Source: Bacillus sp. E(2018) (GTDB taxonomy: Bacteria > Bacillota > Bacilli > Bacillales > Fictibacillaceae). From it: 64,000 bases of DNA. The DNA lies in contig NZ_SCOL01000002.1 of NCBI RefSeq assembly GCF_005503015.1, positions 372,001 to 436,000 on the forward strand, read 5' to 3'. Of this stretch, positions 1 to 9,631 are shown piece after piece. How positions within the stretch are numbered: the stretch's first letter is position 1; each line of letters begins with the position of its first letter. The notes under the pieces were generated by a model. It was given only the letters and a program-made list of their open reading frames with translations, made no database searches and was not told where the DNA came from. Position numbers and translations under genes: made by a program.

Positions 1-1
1 G

Positions 2-235
2 GCGCTAGGCGCACTTCAAGCGATCAACAGCTCTGGTCGAGATGTGCTTGTAGTTGGCTTTGACGGAAATGAAGATGCGATCAATGCTGTAAAAGAAGGA
101 AAACTCGCAGCAACCGTCGCACAGCAGCCTGACCTGATCGGCGAACTCGCTGTAAAAGCCGCATCCGACGTACTAGCAGGAAAGAAAGTAGAAAAGAAAA
201 TTGCTGCACCACTTAAGTTGATGGTGAAAGAATAA
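2..235 (+). CDS. rbsB: Ribose-type sugar ABC transporter substrate-binding protein, C-terminal fragment
   Basis: The frame is open from base 2 to the TAA at 233-235 and runs off the left edge, so only about the last 77 residues are visible. The segment [12 protein letters not shown] followed by VVVGFDGN-like residues ([12 protein letters not shown]) and a [14 protein letters not shown] stretch is the C-terminal lobe of RbsB-type periplasmic-binding proteins (family knowledge). Such proteins are lipid-anchored outside the membrane and hand sugar to the permease. A rho-independent terminator follows at 281-329, so this is probably the last gene of an rbs-like operon. Ribose as substrate is inferred from similarity only. 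Confidence 0.8.
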   Translation, partial: ALGALQAINSSGRDVLVVGFDGNEDAINAVKEGKLAATVAQQPDLIGELAVKAASDVLAGKKVEKKIAAPLKLMVKE

Positions 236-280
236 TGGTAGAACAGAGTTGGATGAAGAGCTGAAAGATATAAAATTTGA

Positions 281-329
281 AAAGGCCGACTGGGTGCAAG
301 CGTTATACGCTTAGACTCAGTCGGCCTTT
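281..329 (+). terminator. Rho-independent terminator after the sugar-binding protein gene
   Basis: AAAGGCCGACTGGGT and its near-complement ACTCAGTCGGCCTTT form a long stem around a GTTATACGCTT-type loop, ending in TTTG. It lies 46 bp past the stop codon. Confidence 0.8.
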
Positions 330-349
330 GAATTGTGTGTAAATTGTTT

Positions 350-394
350 GGGGTCTGACCCGGGGTCAGACCCCATTTCCCACGTTTATTTCCC
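350..394. repeat. GGGGTC palindromic element, copy 1 (overlaps the prmC stop codon)
   Basis: GGGGTCTGACCC (350-361) is followed directly by GGGGTCAGACCCC (362-374), then ATTTCCC, ACG and TTTATTTCCC. The right part matches the right arm of the copy at 4966-5016. The prmC stop codon (386-388) and its last two codons (Gly-Lys) are inside the element. Confidence 0.75.
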
Positions 395-1252
395 GAGGAT
401 TGCGAACACCATGCGGTCCTTGCCGCTGATGTCTTCCTTTACATACACATCCGCACCAGGGAACGTGACACGAAGCATACTCGCTACCGTCTCGCCCTGC
501 CCCGCTCCGACTTCAAAGCCTACGATCGCTTTTTCTTTCAAAACGAGCGGTAATTCTTCCATAAATCGTCGATAAAACACATAGCCGTCTTCCCCACCGC
601 TTAATGCCCTCATCGGCTCTCTATCTTTTACGATCGTCTCGAGAACCGCGATCTCATGATCAGGAATGTAAGGCGGATTCGATACGACAACATCAAGCTT
701 TTCCCCGCTACTCATAAAAGGCTGTAAAAGGTCTCCGTGCAGGAATGTAACTTCTGCACCAAGTCGATCTGCGTTTCCTTTTGCTACCTCAATCGATTCC
801 TCAGCAATATCAACCGTATATACGTTCAGTCGATTATTTTCCAATGCTAATGAGATCGAAATGGCTCCGCTGCCTGTTCCGATATCTGCAACAGCAACCG
901 TCTCATCCTCACGAAAATGGTCGGAGATCAGCGTTAGGATGTGCTCGACCAACTCTTCTGTTTCTGGTCTTGGAATTAAGACTTCTTCGTTCACAGAGAA
1001 CGTCCGACCGTAAAATTCTTCTTTACCAGTAATATATTGAACAGGCTCTCCTTCAACATGGCGAGCAACGGCCGCTTTAAGTAGCGACTCATTCTCTTCA
1101 CTCATCACATCATGTAGGCGCATGAGCATCTCTGTTCGATTCACATCCCCTAAAACATGTCTCATCAAAATTTCTGCAGCAAAACTTTCGCGTCCGTTTT
1201 CAGCTAAAAAAGAAGAAGCCCACGCGAGGGCTTCATGAACTTTTGTACTCAT
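386..1252 (-). CDS. prmC: Release factor glutamine N5-methyltransferase PrmC
   Basis: A 288-residue SAM-dependent methyltransferase that modifies the glutamine of the GGQ motif in peptide release factors. An N-terminal helical domain (about 1-85) precedes a Rossmann domain with the SAM loop DIGTGSGAI (123-131) and the catalytic NPPY at 192-195, diagnostic for N5-glutamine methyltransferases. It lies directly downstream of its substrate gene prfA with a 1-bp gap, the usual prfA-prmC operon. Its last codons and stop fall inside a GGGGTC palindromic element, so the final Gly-Lys may have been supplied by the repeat. Confidence 0.95.
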   Translation of the reverse strand: MSTKVHEALAWASSFLAENGRESFAAEILMRHVLGDVNRTEMLMRLHDVMSEENESLLKAAVARHVEGEPVQYITGKEEFYGRTFSVNEEVLIPRPETEELVEHILTLISDHFREDETVAVADIGTGSGAISISLALENNRLNVYTVDIAEESIEVAKGNADRLGAEVTFLHGDLLQPFMSSGEKLDVVVSNPPYIPDHEIAVLETIVKDREPMRALSGGEDGYVFYRRFMEELPLVLKEKAIVGFEVGAGQGETVASMLRVTFPGADVYVKEDISGKDRMVFAILGK

Positions 1253-1253
1253 T

Positions 1254-2327
<1,074 letters not shown>

Positions 2328-2416
2328 GGTTTTTCACCTCTGTTTTATATGCATAACATTATAATTATAGACTATTTGTAGTCTTACAGTCAAAAGCAAA
2401 AAGGAACAAAATCACT

Positions 2417-2454
2417 AAAAAAGGCCACTCTTTCCTGAAAAAAGAGAGCCTTTA
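2417..2454 (-). terminator. Terminator downstream of the MOSC gene
   Basis: On the minus strand AAAGGCTCTCTTT pairs with AAAGAGTGGCCTTT and is followed by a T run. It separates the MOSC gene from prfA. Confidence 0.75.
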
Positions 2455-2472
2455 TGAAACTAGAGACGATAT

Positions 2473-3117
2473 TTACATTTTCCTTTTTTGTAGAGACTCT
2501 CTCATCGATTCCGCCAATTCTTTCACATCGATCAATCTTTGAACTTTTTCCGCATCTTTTGTAAAACCATACTTGATCTGATTGGTTTCTGTTACAGAAA
2601 TACATGCATGATGTTTTTCAATCAACAACATCTCATCACCAGCTGCAACTAACCCTTCTTGTAAAACACGCAGGTAATAACCCGTTCGTCCCTTATCCAC
2701 TACTTTTTTTATCATATCTGGTCGACAAAGAATAGAAGCTAATGTCTGACAAGGCTGACGAGGCTGAGTGATCTGCACGATCGCTCCACCCACTGAAAAC
2801 ACGTCACCGATACAAACATCATCCTCCAAAAGACCCTTAACGGTAAAATTTTCTCCAAATGAAGGGATGGATAACGGTACCTCTAAATCCAGTTCTGTCG
2901 TCCACTTTTCATAGTGCTCAAACGGATACACACATACCGCTTTATCAACTCCGCCATGATGCTTCGTATCTCCTACTCCGTCACCTTCAAAATGAGTTTT
3001 ATGTAAATAAACAGGCTGATGTTGCGGCGTTTTATTGTAGGCTGTAAAAAAAGTTTTATTTTGAGTCTCAAATTCTTCTGGTAACTTAATGTTTAACGAA
3101 GCTATATTTCCCTTCAT
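2473..3117 (-). CDS. MOSC domain-containing protein (YiiM-like)
   Basis: About 214 residues. The chosen ATG at 3117 has GAGG 8 bp upstream; an in-frame GTG at 3126 would add three residues. KTHFEGDGVGDTKHHGGVDKAV and the Cys-containing stretch QPRQPCQTLA are typical of the MOSC fold, which carries a conserved Cys used in molybdenum-cofactor or sulfur transfer (family knowledge). YiiM-type proteins with an extra C-terminal domain act in detoxification of hydroxylated bases such as 6-N-hydroxylaminopurine. No molybdenum-cofactor gene is nearby, so the substrate is unknown. Confidence 0.85.
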   Translation of the reverse strand: MKGNIASLNIKLPEEFETQNKTFFTAYNKTPQHQPVYLHKTHFEGDGVGDTKHHGGVDKAVCVYPFEHYEKWTTELDLEVPLSIPSFGENFTVKGLLEDDVCIGDVFSVGGAIVQITQPRQPCQTLASILCRPDMIKKVVDKGRTGYYLRVLQEGLVAAGDEMLLIEKHHACISVTETNQIKYGFTKDAEKVQRLIDVKELAESMRESLQKRKM

Positions 3118-3159
3118 TCCCCTCACCTCACGAAAAGCATAGCACAGGACAAAAGGAAA

Positions 3160-3486
3160 TTAATAGGAAAAGATATTCCGACGCAACTGCTCGTAATCAA
3201 TACGTTCTTGGTTCATTCGAATTGCTTTCGTTAGCTCCTCAATCACCACTTTTTCGTTCGTGATCACATTAAACACATAAGGAATGGTCGCAAAATGTCC
3301 AAGAAAATGCGTGCAACCGACATAACGCGGATTGTCAGTTTGGTAATCATGTTTATATTTAATAATAAAATTGCCCATGCCTTCATAGACAGGATCCAAT
3401 GGTTTTTGTTCAAGCTTCTTAATCAGTGTATGAATCGGCTGAACCGGTGCGTTCCAGTCCGTTCCGTTCGATTTGATCTCTAGCAC
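3160..3486 (-). CDS. Conserved hypothetical protein, about 108 residues
   Basis: I do not recognise the family. The GTG at 3486 (MLEIKSNGTDWN) is preceded by AGAGGTGG at good spacing. The frame remains open upstream to a TTG at 3546, which lacks a ribosome-binding site, so a 128-residue form beginning MTNKKYRVK is possible. The protein is mixed charged and hydrophilic with aromatic-rich strands (NFIIKYKHDY) and has no signal peptide or obvious membrane segment. It lies 42 bp upstream of the MOSC gene on the same strand and is probably co-transcribed with it. Confidence 0.55.
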   Translation of the reverse strand: MLEIKSNGTDWNAPVQPIHTLIKKLEQKPLDPVYEGMGNFIIKYKHDYQTDNPRYVGCTHFLGHFATIPYVFNVITNEKVVIEELTKAIRMNQERIDYEQLRRNIFSY

Positions 3487-3639
3487 AGTCCACCACCTCT
3501 TTCTACTATCATAGTTCGTTTTAACTCTGTACTTCTTGTTGGTCAAAGTGAAGAGAGTTGTGGCATCATACAGGTAACGTTACTTTTTTCGAAACAATGG
3601 GAATACTATATGGTTAGAGAGACGTAAGGAGCTGATCAG

Positions 3640-4974
3640 ATGAAATATTGCATTATTGGTGGAGATGCGGCTGGTATGAGTGCCGCTATGCAGATTGTTC
3701 GGAATGAAAAAGATGCTGACATCACGATTCTTGAAAAAGGCGGTATCTATTCTTATGGACAATGCGGACTTCCTTATGTTGTAGGCGGGCTCATCCCTTC
3801 TACTGACGAACTTATCGCTCGCAGTATCGAGACGTTCAGAGAAAAATACGGCATGGATGCTCGTACGTTTCACGAAGTAAAAGCTATAGATACCAACTCT
3901 AAAACCGTCTCTGGTGTACATACGAAGACAGGGCAATCGTTTGAGGTGTCATACGATAAACTCTTAGTTGCGACGGGGGTTAGTCCGATCATACCGAAAC
4001 AGTGGACAGGATTACATCTTAAGGGAATCTATCCGCTTAAGACGATTCCCGATGCCGAGGAACTTATGGCCGGGTTAAAAGATGTTCAGAATGTAACCAT
4101 CATAGGCGGAGGATATATCGGTCTTGAAATGGCCGAAAACGTACTAAGACTCGGGAAAAAGGTACGTATCATCCAGCGCAGCAACCAACTTGGAAATATC
4201 TTTGATCACGATTTTGCTCCTTTCCTTCATGAAGAAGCAGAGAAACATGGGATCGAACTTTGTTTAGAAGAAGAAGTGCTCGGTTTTAAAGGTGACGATC
4301 ACGTTCAATTTGTAAAAACAGCTAAAAAAGATTATCCAACAGACCTTGTGATCGTGTCGGTCGGTGTGTCACCCAACACAGGCTTTTTAAAAGAAACGGA
4401 CGTGGCACTCAGTGAACAAGGAGTCATCGTCGTAAATGAGGCGATGGAAACCAGTGTGGATGGAATCTATGCGGCAGGTGATTGCGCGACTCACTATCAC
4501 CGAGTAAAAAAACTGAATGATCATATTCCATTGGGGACGACAGCAAATAAGCAAGGACGTATCGCCGGATTAAACATGGTTGGGGTGAAGAAACCGTTCA
4601 GAGGAATCGTAGGAACTTCTATCATCCAATTCATGGATCTAACACTTGGAAAAACTGGATTATCAAATAAAGAAGCAGAAAAACTGAACATTCCTTTTGC
4701 AGAAATCAAGATAACTTCAAAAAGTCATGCTGGTTATTATCCGGATCCAAAGAAGTTAGAAATAAAATTAACGTATCACAAAGAAACAAAGAAGCTCCTA
4801 GGTGCGCAAATCATCGGTGAAGAGGGAGTTGATAAACGAATCGACGTGCTCGCAACAGCTCTTTATCACGAGATGGATGTTGAGGAATTGGCAGATTTGG
4901 ACTTGGCCTACGCCCCTCCTTATAACGGGTCATGGGATCCCATCCAGCAAGCTGCTCGAAGACTTGGGAAATAA
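3640..4974 (+). CDS. CoA-disulfide reductase / NADH oxidase family flavoprotein
   Basis: 444 residues. FAD-binding GGDAAGMSAA (7-16) is followed by the single redox cysteine in SYGQCGLPY (Cys42), the hallmark of CoA-disulfide reductases and NADH oxidases rather than two-cysteine disulfide reductases. The NAD(P)-binding GGGYIGLEMAE lies near 155-165, a second FAD motif GIYAAGDCA near 277-285, and the dimerisation domain occupies about 330-444. The likely reaction is NAD(P)H-dependent reduction of CoA disulfide in the cytosol, supporting low-molecular-weight thiol balance. It is divergent from 3160-3486. The last codons and stop overlap a GGGGTC palindrome, as in prmC and the 3-hydroxyacyl-CoA dehydrogenase gene. 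Confidence 0.88.
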   Translation: MKYCIIGGDAAGMSAAMQIVRNEKDADITILEKGGIYSYGQCGLPYVVGGLIPSTDELIARSIETFREKYGMDARTFHEVKAIDTNSKTVSGVHTKTGQSFEVSYDKLLVATGVSPIIPKQWTGLHLKGIYPLKTIPDAEELMAGLKDVQNVTIIGGGYIGLEMAENVLRLGKKVRIIQRSNQLGNIFDHDFAPFLHEEAEKHGIELCLEEEVLGFKGDDHVQFVKTAKKDYPTDLVIVSVGVSPNTGFLKETDVALSEQGVIVVNEAMETSVDGIYAAGDCATHYHRVKKLNDHIPLGTTANKQGRIAGLNMVGVKKPFRGIVGTSIIQFMDLTLGKTGLSNKEAEKLNIPFAEIKITSKSHAGYYPDPKKLEIKLTYHKETKKLLGAQIIGEEGVDKRIDVLATALYHEMDVEELADLDLAYAPPYNGSWDPIQQAARRLGK

Positions 4975-5016
4975 ATTGGGAAATGGGGTCTGACCCCATT
5001 TCCCGTTTTATTTCCC
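4966..5016. repeat. GGGGTC palindromic element, copy 2 (overlaps a stop codon; possible bidirectional terminator)
   Basis: An almost perfect 51-bp palindrome. GGGAAATAA at the left mirrors TTATTTCCC at the right, and GGGAAATGGGGTC (4978-4990) mirrors GACCCCATTTCCC (4992-5004) about a central T. The stop of the upstream reductase gene (4972-4974) is in the left arm, and the convergent lipoprotein gene ends 5 bp beyond the right arm. The RNA would form a hairpin in both directions, without a classical U tract. Confidence 0.8.
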
Positions 5017-5020
5017 ACAA

Positions 5021-5491
5021 TTAATAATCGATCTTTAGTGAGAAGTTATACCGTGGAACAGCTCGCTCTACGGCGTTCATGATCTTACGGTGCGTAGCTG
5101 CTCGGTCCTTTTTGGACGTATCATGCGGCACATTAACATGAATGTGTGCATAATTTCCGTTTACTGTAACCATCTGCGGGTTGATCCCAGATGAATCAAT
5201 AACAGCTTGACGAATCATATCCTGGTCATCAGACAGATCAAAACGCGTAGTGTTCATCGTCCGATAATCATTTGGATTCATGTTCGTGTCATAGCTGTAG
5301 TTGGTTCGTGGTTCGTTTTTGGTTAGGTGGTAATTGATAATCCCATGACCAAACAGGTTATCCCGAATATCCCGTTTATCTTCATGAGCGGCAGGCTCAA
5401 TTTTAGCCCCTTCTTCTTTATAAGACTGCATAGGTGAACATGCTGTTGTTACCAATAGTGCAAAAAGCGGCGCATACATTGCCTTTTTCAC
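5021..5491 (-). CDS. YhcN/YlaJ family sporulation lipoprotein
   Basis: About 156 residues from the GTG at 5491, which has GGGAGG 8 bp upstream. A short hydrophobic signal ends in the lipobox VTTAC (Cys18 from this start), predicting a diacylglycerol-anchored protein. The C-terminal half contains a YhcN/YlaJ-like pattern of alternating strands (QMVTVNGNYAHIHVNV, followed by a basic helix). Members of this family are found in spores and germination-associated membranes of Bacillus. Reading it as sporulation-linked is family-based, and no sigma-G promoter was confirmed. It converges on the reductase gene across the palindromic element. Confidence 0.75.
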   Translation of the reverse strand: MKKAMYAPLFALLVTTACSPMQSYKEEGAKIEPAAHEDKRDIRDNLFGHGIINYHLTKNEPRTNYSYDTNMNPNDYRTMNTTRFDLSDDQDMIRQAVIDSSGINPQMVTVNGNYAHIHVNVPHDTSKKDRAATHRKIMNAVERAVPRYNFSLKIDY

Positions 5492-5592
5492 TATAAACAC
5501 CTCCCATATCGTTAGGATTTCCTGTTTAGGAGGTGATTATGTTATGTTGATAGCCGTTTCTAGGAGGATGATTATCAAACGTATGAAGCTTA

Positions 5593-5690
5593 AATCCAAA
5601 AGTTTTAGCCTTCAATCCATAAATTTCTTCTTTCAATCCACAAGTTTTGGCCATTTATCCACGAGTCGACACACCGCGACATTTTTCGAC
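5593..5690. repeat. 21-bp-period repeat array 1 (AATCCAAAAGTTT family)
   Basis: The core AATCC (last unit TATCC) starts at 5593, 5614, 5635 and 5656, exactly 21 bp apart, usually followed by A-rich then T-rich bases. It is followed by CGAC at 5667, 5677 and 5687, spaced 10 bp. The array lies between the lipoprotein start and the tdk terminator. Confidence 0.7.
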
Positions 5691-5724
5691 TTCACCTGTA
5701 TGCTACCGCAGTTCTACCAACATC

Positions 5725-5758
5725 AAAAAAAGCCCGAGAACACAAAGCTCCCGGACAA
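5725..5758 (-). terminator. tdk terminator
   Basis: On the minus strand GTCCGGGAG pairs with TTCTCGGGC (three G-U pairs) and is followed by seven T residues. Confidence 0.7.
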
Positions 5759-5773
5759 TATCGTATCAAACCT

Positions 5774-6400
5774 TTATTTCAACCGACCTTCTAAGCCCTC
5801 TGCGCTTGATAGGAGGTTTCTTTTCTTTCCTGGTACTTCATGACAATGGCGGCAGCGCGGTTCATATGACTCGGATGCTCCCACTAGAATCACTGGATCA
5901 TCGTAAGAAGCAGGTCTGTTATCGATCAAACGCTGTGTACGGCTCGCAGGTGATCCACAAACCATGCAGATCGCTTGAAGCTTTGTCACATGTTCAGCAA
6001 GAGCCATCATTTTTGGAACGGGTCCGAACGGCTCGCCTTTAAAGTCTTGATCGAGTCCTGCAACGATCACGCGCAGTCCTTGATCCGCTAATTCTTGAGC
6101 AACTGGAATGATATCTTCATCAAAGAATTGCACTTCGTCGATCGCTACGACTTCGGTTTCAGGCAATACATTTTTTAAGATCTCTACAGAACGTCCGACT
6201 GGTTCAGCCATAACAGCTGTTCCGTTATGAGAAACAACCGATTCTTCGCTATAGCGGTTATCGATCAGCGGCTTAAACACCTGTACTTTTTGCTTTGCAT
6301 ACGTCGCTCTTCTTACGCGGCGAATTAGTTCTTCTGATTTACCAGAGAACATGCTGCCGCAGATCAATTCGATCCAGCCATTTTGATTCATCACATACAT
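5774..6400 (-). CDS. tdk: Thymidine kinase
   Basis: 208 residues from the ATG at 6400, which has AAGGGGG 8 bp upstream; a longer open frame to 6469 lacks a ribosome-binding site. It phosphorylates thymidine with ATP in the pyrimidine salvage pathway. The P-loop GSMFSGKS is near 14-21, the Walker-B-like DEVQFF is in the middle, and a structural zinc site is formed by CMVC and CRHC pairs. The family's usual length is about 190-200 residues. Position next to rpmE and rho matches B. subtilis. Confidence 0.96.
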   Translation of the reverse strand: MYVMNQNGWIELICGSMFSGKSEELIRRVRRATYAKQKVQVFKPLIDNRYSEESVVSHNGTAVMAEPVGRSVEILKNVLPETEVVAIDEVQFFDEDIIPVAQELADQGLRVIVAGLDQDFKGEPFGPVPKMMALAEHVTKLQAICMVCGSPASRTQRLIDNRPASYDDPVILVGASESYEPRCRHCHEVPGKKRNLLSSAEGLEGRLK

Positions 6401-6511
6401 GGCCTGCTCCCCCTTTCGCAACAATCTTTTCCTTAGTATGTACAAAATGTATGATGTTTTACCATACATAAACGTTCGGTACGGGAGTGCTTGACTCCTT
6501 TTAAGGCGTAT

Positions 6512-6545
6512 AAAAAACCCGGTCCATCAAAACAGTTACCGAGTT
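6512..6545 (-). terminator. Second terminator downstream of rpmE2
   Basis: Minus-strand ACTCGGT pairs with ACCGGGT (one G-U) and is followed by TTTTTT. It stands in tandem after the stronger hairpin at 6571-6601. Confidence 0.55.
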
Positions 6546-6570
6546 CTTGTTTTCTATAAAATACAAAAGA

Positions 6571-6601
6571 AAAAAGGGCAAGAAAGACTCCTGCCCTTTT
6601 A
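6571..6601 (-). terminator. rpmE2 terminator
   Basis: Minus-strand AAAAGGGCA pairs with TGCCCTTTTT around an 11-nt loop, followed by T-rich sequence just past the rpmE2 stop. Confidence 0.75.
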
Positions 6602-6612
6602 CTTGCAACAAA

Positions 6613-6858
6613 TTACTTAAGGTTGTATTTCTTCTTAAAGCGGTCAACACGTCCACCAACATCAGAGAACTTCTGACGTCCTGTGTAGAACGGGTGAGTG
6701 TCAGAACTAACATCCACTTTGATTACTGGATATTCGTTACCGTCTTCCCACTTCATTGTTTCGCTTGAAGACAAAGTTGATCCTGAAAGGAAACTAAATC
6801 CGCTTTGAGCGTCAACAAAGATAACCTTTTTATAATTCGGATGAATTCCTTGTTTCAT
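6613..6858 (-). CDS. rpmE2: 50S ribosomal protein L31, type B
   Basis: 81 residues from the ATG at 6858 (MKQGIHPNY), with a GGAGTGG ribosome-binding region upstream; the open frame extends further but without homology. It is a large-subunit ribosomal protein. The form lacks the CxxC zinc-binding pairs of the type A protein and carries the type B signature ([15 protein letters not shown] near 49-63). In B. subtilis the zinc-containing L31 sits beside rho. Here the zinc-free paralogue type occupies that position, so L31 may not depend on zinc unless a type A gene exists elsewhere. Confidence 0.93.
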   Translation of the reverse strand: MKQGIHPNYKKVIFVDAQSGFSFLSGSTLSSSETMKWEDGNEYPVIKVDVSSDTHPFYTGRQKFSDVGGRVDRFKKKYNLK

Positions 6859-6962
6859 TCTAATTCCACTCCTTCTGCCCTGTTTCCTATGCGGAAGCAG
6901 AGTTATAAACACATAAAAATAGTATAACAGGGACAAAACCCATTTGCAACCATACTTTTTCG

Positions 6963-8249
6963 TTAGTTTGTTACGGGTTTAGCTCGCTTTGGCGTTCCCT
7001 TTTTCTCACTTTCAAACAGCTCGAAAAACTCTTCGTTATTCTCCGTTTTACGCATACGTTTCATGAACTTATCTACGAAATCGAACGAGTCATCCATCGT
7101 TTTACGGATTGACCATAGTGCCTCAAGATGATCTTTCGCGATAAGCATCTCTTCTTTTCTCGTTCCAGAACGGCGAATGTCGATCGCAGGGAAAATACGG
7201 CGCTCAGCCAGCTTACGATCTAAGTGAAGCTCCATGTTTCCTGTTCCTTTAAACTCCTCGTAGATCACATCATCCATACGAGATCCCGTATCCACTAGTG
7301 CTGTTGCTAAAATCGTTAAGCTTCCACCTTCTTCAATGTTACGAGCTGCACCGAAGAAACGCTTCGGACGGTGGAATGCAGCAGGATCGATACCACCAGA
7401 TAGCGTACGGCCGCTTGGTGGAATAACGAGGTTATATGCACGAGCTAGACGAGTAATGCTATCTAATAAAATCACAACATCCTTCTTGTGCTCAACTAAA
7501 CGCATCGCACGCTCTAATACGAGCTCTGCTACTTTAATATGGTTTTCTGGTACTTCATCAAACGTTGAACTAACAACGTCTCCTTTTACAGAGCGCTCGA
7601 TATCGGTTACTTCCTCAGGACGCTCATCAATAAGCAAGACGATCAGCTCTACTTGCGGGTTGTTCGTTGTCACACTGTGTGCGATTTCTTTCAGCAAGCT
7701 TGTCTTACCCGCTTTTGGAGGAGCGACGATCAGACCACGCTGACCAAAACCAACTGGCGCCATCATATCGATGATACGCGTTGATATGTTGTTGCTCGTT
7801 GTCTCCATAACCATTTTCTTTTCCGGATAAAGGGCCGTCAGTGCAGGGAAATGCACTCGTTCTTTAGCCGTTTCAGGGTCCTCACCATTAACCGCATTCA
7901 CTTGTAAAAGTCCATAATAACGTTCGTTTTCCTTTGGAGGACGAACTTTTCCAGATACTTTATCTCCGTTTCTTAGATCGAATCGACGAATCTGTGAAGC
8001 TGAGATATAAATATCTTGAGAACTCGGTGAATAGTTGATCGGACGTAAGAAGCCGAATCCTTCGTTCGGAATGATCTCTAATACACCTTCCATAAAGGAA
8101 TAACCATCAAGCTCTGCTTGTGCTTTCAAAATAGAAAACATCAATTCACGCTTTGTTAATTTACCGTAATACTGAATATTATATTGTTTGGCAAGCTCAT
8201 AAAGCTCTTTTAATTTCTTTGTCTCTAATGTTGCTAAATCTATCCCCAT
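6963..8249 (-). CDS. rho: Transcription termination factor Rho
   Basis: About 428 residues from the ATG at 8249 ([12 protein letters not shown]). An in-frame ATG at 8279 adds ten residues, and neither start has a strong Shine-Dalgarno sequence. Rho is a hexameric RNA helicase that terminates untranslated transcripts. Order: N-terminal helical domain ([10 protein letters not shown]), cold-shock-type RNA-binding fold (GFGFLRP), and RecA-type ATPase with Walker [10 protein letters not shown] and Walker [17 protein letters not shown]. The 70-nt leader lacks G residues, which suggests autoregulation by Rho-dependent termination. Confidence 0.95.
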   Translation of the reverse strand: MGIDLATLETKKLKELYELAKQYNIQYYGKLTKRELMFSILKAQAELDGYSFMEGVLEIIPNEGFGFLRPINYSPSSQDIYISASQIRRFDLRNGDKVSGKVRPPKENERYYGLLQVNAVNGEDPETAKERVHFPALTALYPEKKMVMETTSNNISTRIIDMMAPVGFGQRGLIVAPPKAGKTSLLKEIAHSVTTNNPQVELIVLLIDERPEEVTDIERSVKGDVVSSTFDEVPENHIKVAELVLERAMRLVEHKKDVVILLDSITRLARAYNLVIPPSGRTLSGGIDPAAFHRPKRFFGAARNIEEGGSLTILATALVDTGSRMDDVIYEEFKGTGNMELHLDRKLAERRIFPAIDIRRSGTRKEEMLIAKDHLEALWSIRKTMDDSFDFVDKFMKRMRKTENNEEFFELFESEKKGTPKRAKPVTN

Positions 8250-8350
8250 AGTGACACCACGCTTTTCTATTAATAACATCTTTTTGTTTATGATTTAAAT
8301 GGGATTTTTTTATGTTGGTTTGGTTTTGGTTTTTTTTAATGGAAGGAGTT
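8250..8350 (-). promoter_or_regulatory. G-free C/A-rich rho leader, candidate rut site
   Basis: From 8350 down to 8281 the rho-sense strand has no G and 17 C residues, with repeats of the type CCAAAACCAAACCAAC. C-rich, G-poor, unstructured RNA is the known loading preference of Rho. The placement directly ahead of rho suggests autoregulation. The rest of the 8250-8579 gap shows no gene. Confidence 0.5.
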
Positions 8351-8543
8351 CCTCTGAAAGTTAAGGGTATTAGTGGGTATGAAGAAAATATTAACCTAAT
8401 GAATCATACTTCTTATTTTAACCACATATTGAGTCTTTAATCAAGCAACAGAAACTCGGTAGCAAATGACTTCTAACGAGAATTTACAATACATGCTGAG
8501 CTTTTGCAACTGAAATTAAGATTAATTCATGTAATTGTAACGG

Positions 8544-8569
8544 AAAGACCGGACGAATTTGTCCGGCCT
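8544..8569 (-). terminator. glpX terminator (poor U tract)
   Basis: Minus-strand GGCCGGAC and GTCCGGTC form a compact GC-rich hairpin, followed only by TTTCC. Confidence 0.6.
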
Positions 8570-8579
8570 TCCCGCTTAT

Positions 8580-9548
8580 TTATGGTTTGATTACAAGATC
8601 TGGTTTCTTCTTCAAGCTGTGTCTTCCATCGATAAATCGTACGGTTCCTGATTTTGCACGCATAACTACGGATTGTGTTGTACCTGTTGATCCGTCAAAA
8701 CGTACTCCCTTTAAAAGCTCTCCGTCTGTAACGCCTGTTGCAGCAAAGATCGCGTCGTCGCCTTTTACAAGGTCGTCCATGTACAATACACGGTTCACGT
8801 CGTCGATACCCATGCGTTTGCAGCGTTCTAATTCTTCGTCGTTTTGAGGAAGAAGCTTTCCTTGAAGTTCTCCGCCAAGGCATTTTAACGCAACGGCTGC
8901 GATTACGCCTTCTGGAGCTCCTCCTGAACCGAATAAAATATCAACACCCGTATCGTCAAACGCCGTATTAATCGCTGCTGCTACGTCGCCATCAGAAATC
9001 AGCTTGATACGTGCACCCGCCTCACGGATATCTTGAATGATCTTTTCGTGACGAGGTCGGTCTAGGATAACCGCTACCAAGTCTTCGATATTTTTATTTT
9101 TCGCTTCTGCTACTGCTCGTAAGTTATCAATAACAGGTGCGTTGATGTCAATCTTCCCGACACTCTCACGACCAACTGCAATCTTGTCCATGTACATGTC
9201 TGGTGCATGAAGCAAGTTTCCGTGGTCTGCGATCGCTAGAACAGCTAAAGCGTTCCACGTTCCGGATGCCACGATGTTCGTTCCTTCTAAAGGATCAACT
9301 GCTACGTCTACGCGAGGACCATAGCCTGTCCCTAATTTTTCTCCGATATAAAGCATAGGAGCTTCATCCATCTCGCCTTCACCGATCACAACTGTTCCTT
9401 TCATTGGAACCGTATCAAAAACGTTACGCATCGCAGTTGTTGCTGCATCATCCGCTTCGTCTTTCTTTCCTCTTCCCATCCAACGTGCTGATGCAAGAGC
9501 CGCCGCTTCTGTTACACGAACAAGCTCCATCGATAAACTTCTCTCCAT
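8580..9548 (-). CDS. glpX: Fructose-1,6-bisphosphatase class II
   Basis: 322 residues; the ATG at 9548 has GGGAGGG 7 bp upstream. It hydrolyses fructose 1,6-bisphosphate to fructose 6-phosphate in gluconeogenesis. Metal-binding motifs characteristic of GlpX are visible: [15 protein letters not shown] near 56-70, the DPLEGTN core near 86-92 and GSGGAPEGV near 208-216. Order murA-glpX-rho matches B. subtilis. A cre-like site at 9568-9581 just upstream suggests CcpA control, consistent with a gluconeogenic role. Confidence 0.95.
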   Translation of the reverse strand: MERSLSMELVRVTEAAALASARWMGRGKKDEADDAATTAMRNVFDTVPMKGTVVIGEGEMDEAPMLYIGEKLGTGYGPRVDVAVDPLEGTNIVASGTWNALAVLAIADHGNLLHAPDMYMDKIAVGRESVGKIDINAPVIDNLRAVAEAKNKNIEDLVAVILDRPRHEKIIQDIREAGARIKLISDGDVAAAINTAFDDTGVDILFGSGGAPEGVIAAVALKCLGGELQGKLLPQNDEELERCKRMGIDDVNRVLYMDDLVKGDDAIFAATGVTDGELLKGVRFDGSTGTTQSVVMRAKSGTVRFIDGRHSLKKKPDLVIKP

Positions 9549-9567
9549 GTTTGTTCCCTCCCCATAC

Positions 9568-9581
9568 TTTAACCGCTTACA
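9568..9581. promoter_or_regulatory. cre-like site upstream of glpX
   Basis: TTTAACCGCTTACA matches the CcpA consensus TGWAANCGNTNWCA at every position except the second. It lies 20 bp upstream of the glpX start, in a position to block transcription. Confidence 0.5.
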
Positions 9582-9590
9582 TAATTATCC

Positions 9591-9620
9591 TGAAGAAAAA
9601 TCACCAGGTGATGGTGATTT
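9591..9620 (-). terminator. murA terminator
   Basis: Minus-strand AAATCACC and GGTGATTT enclose a 7-nt loop, followed by TTTTTCTTC. Confidence 0.65.
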
Positions 9621-9631
9621 CTCGTTTTAAC

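Noticed and set aside
2390..2605. 71-residue minus-strand frame inside the MOSC gene end
   Set aside because: Wrong frame overlap with the MOSC coding sequence and across its terminator.
3574..3583. GTAACGTTAC palindrome between divergent genes
   Set aside because: Only 10 bp and no match to a known operator; too common by chance to list as a site.
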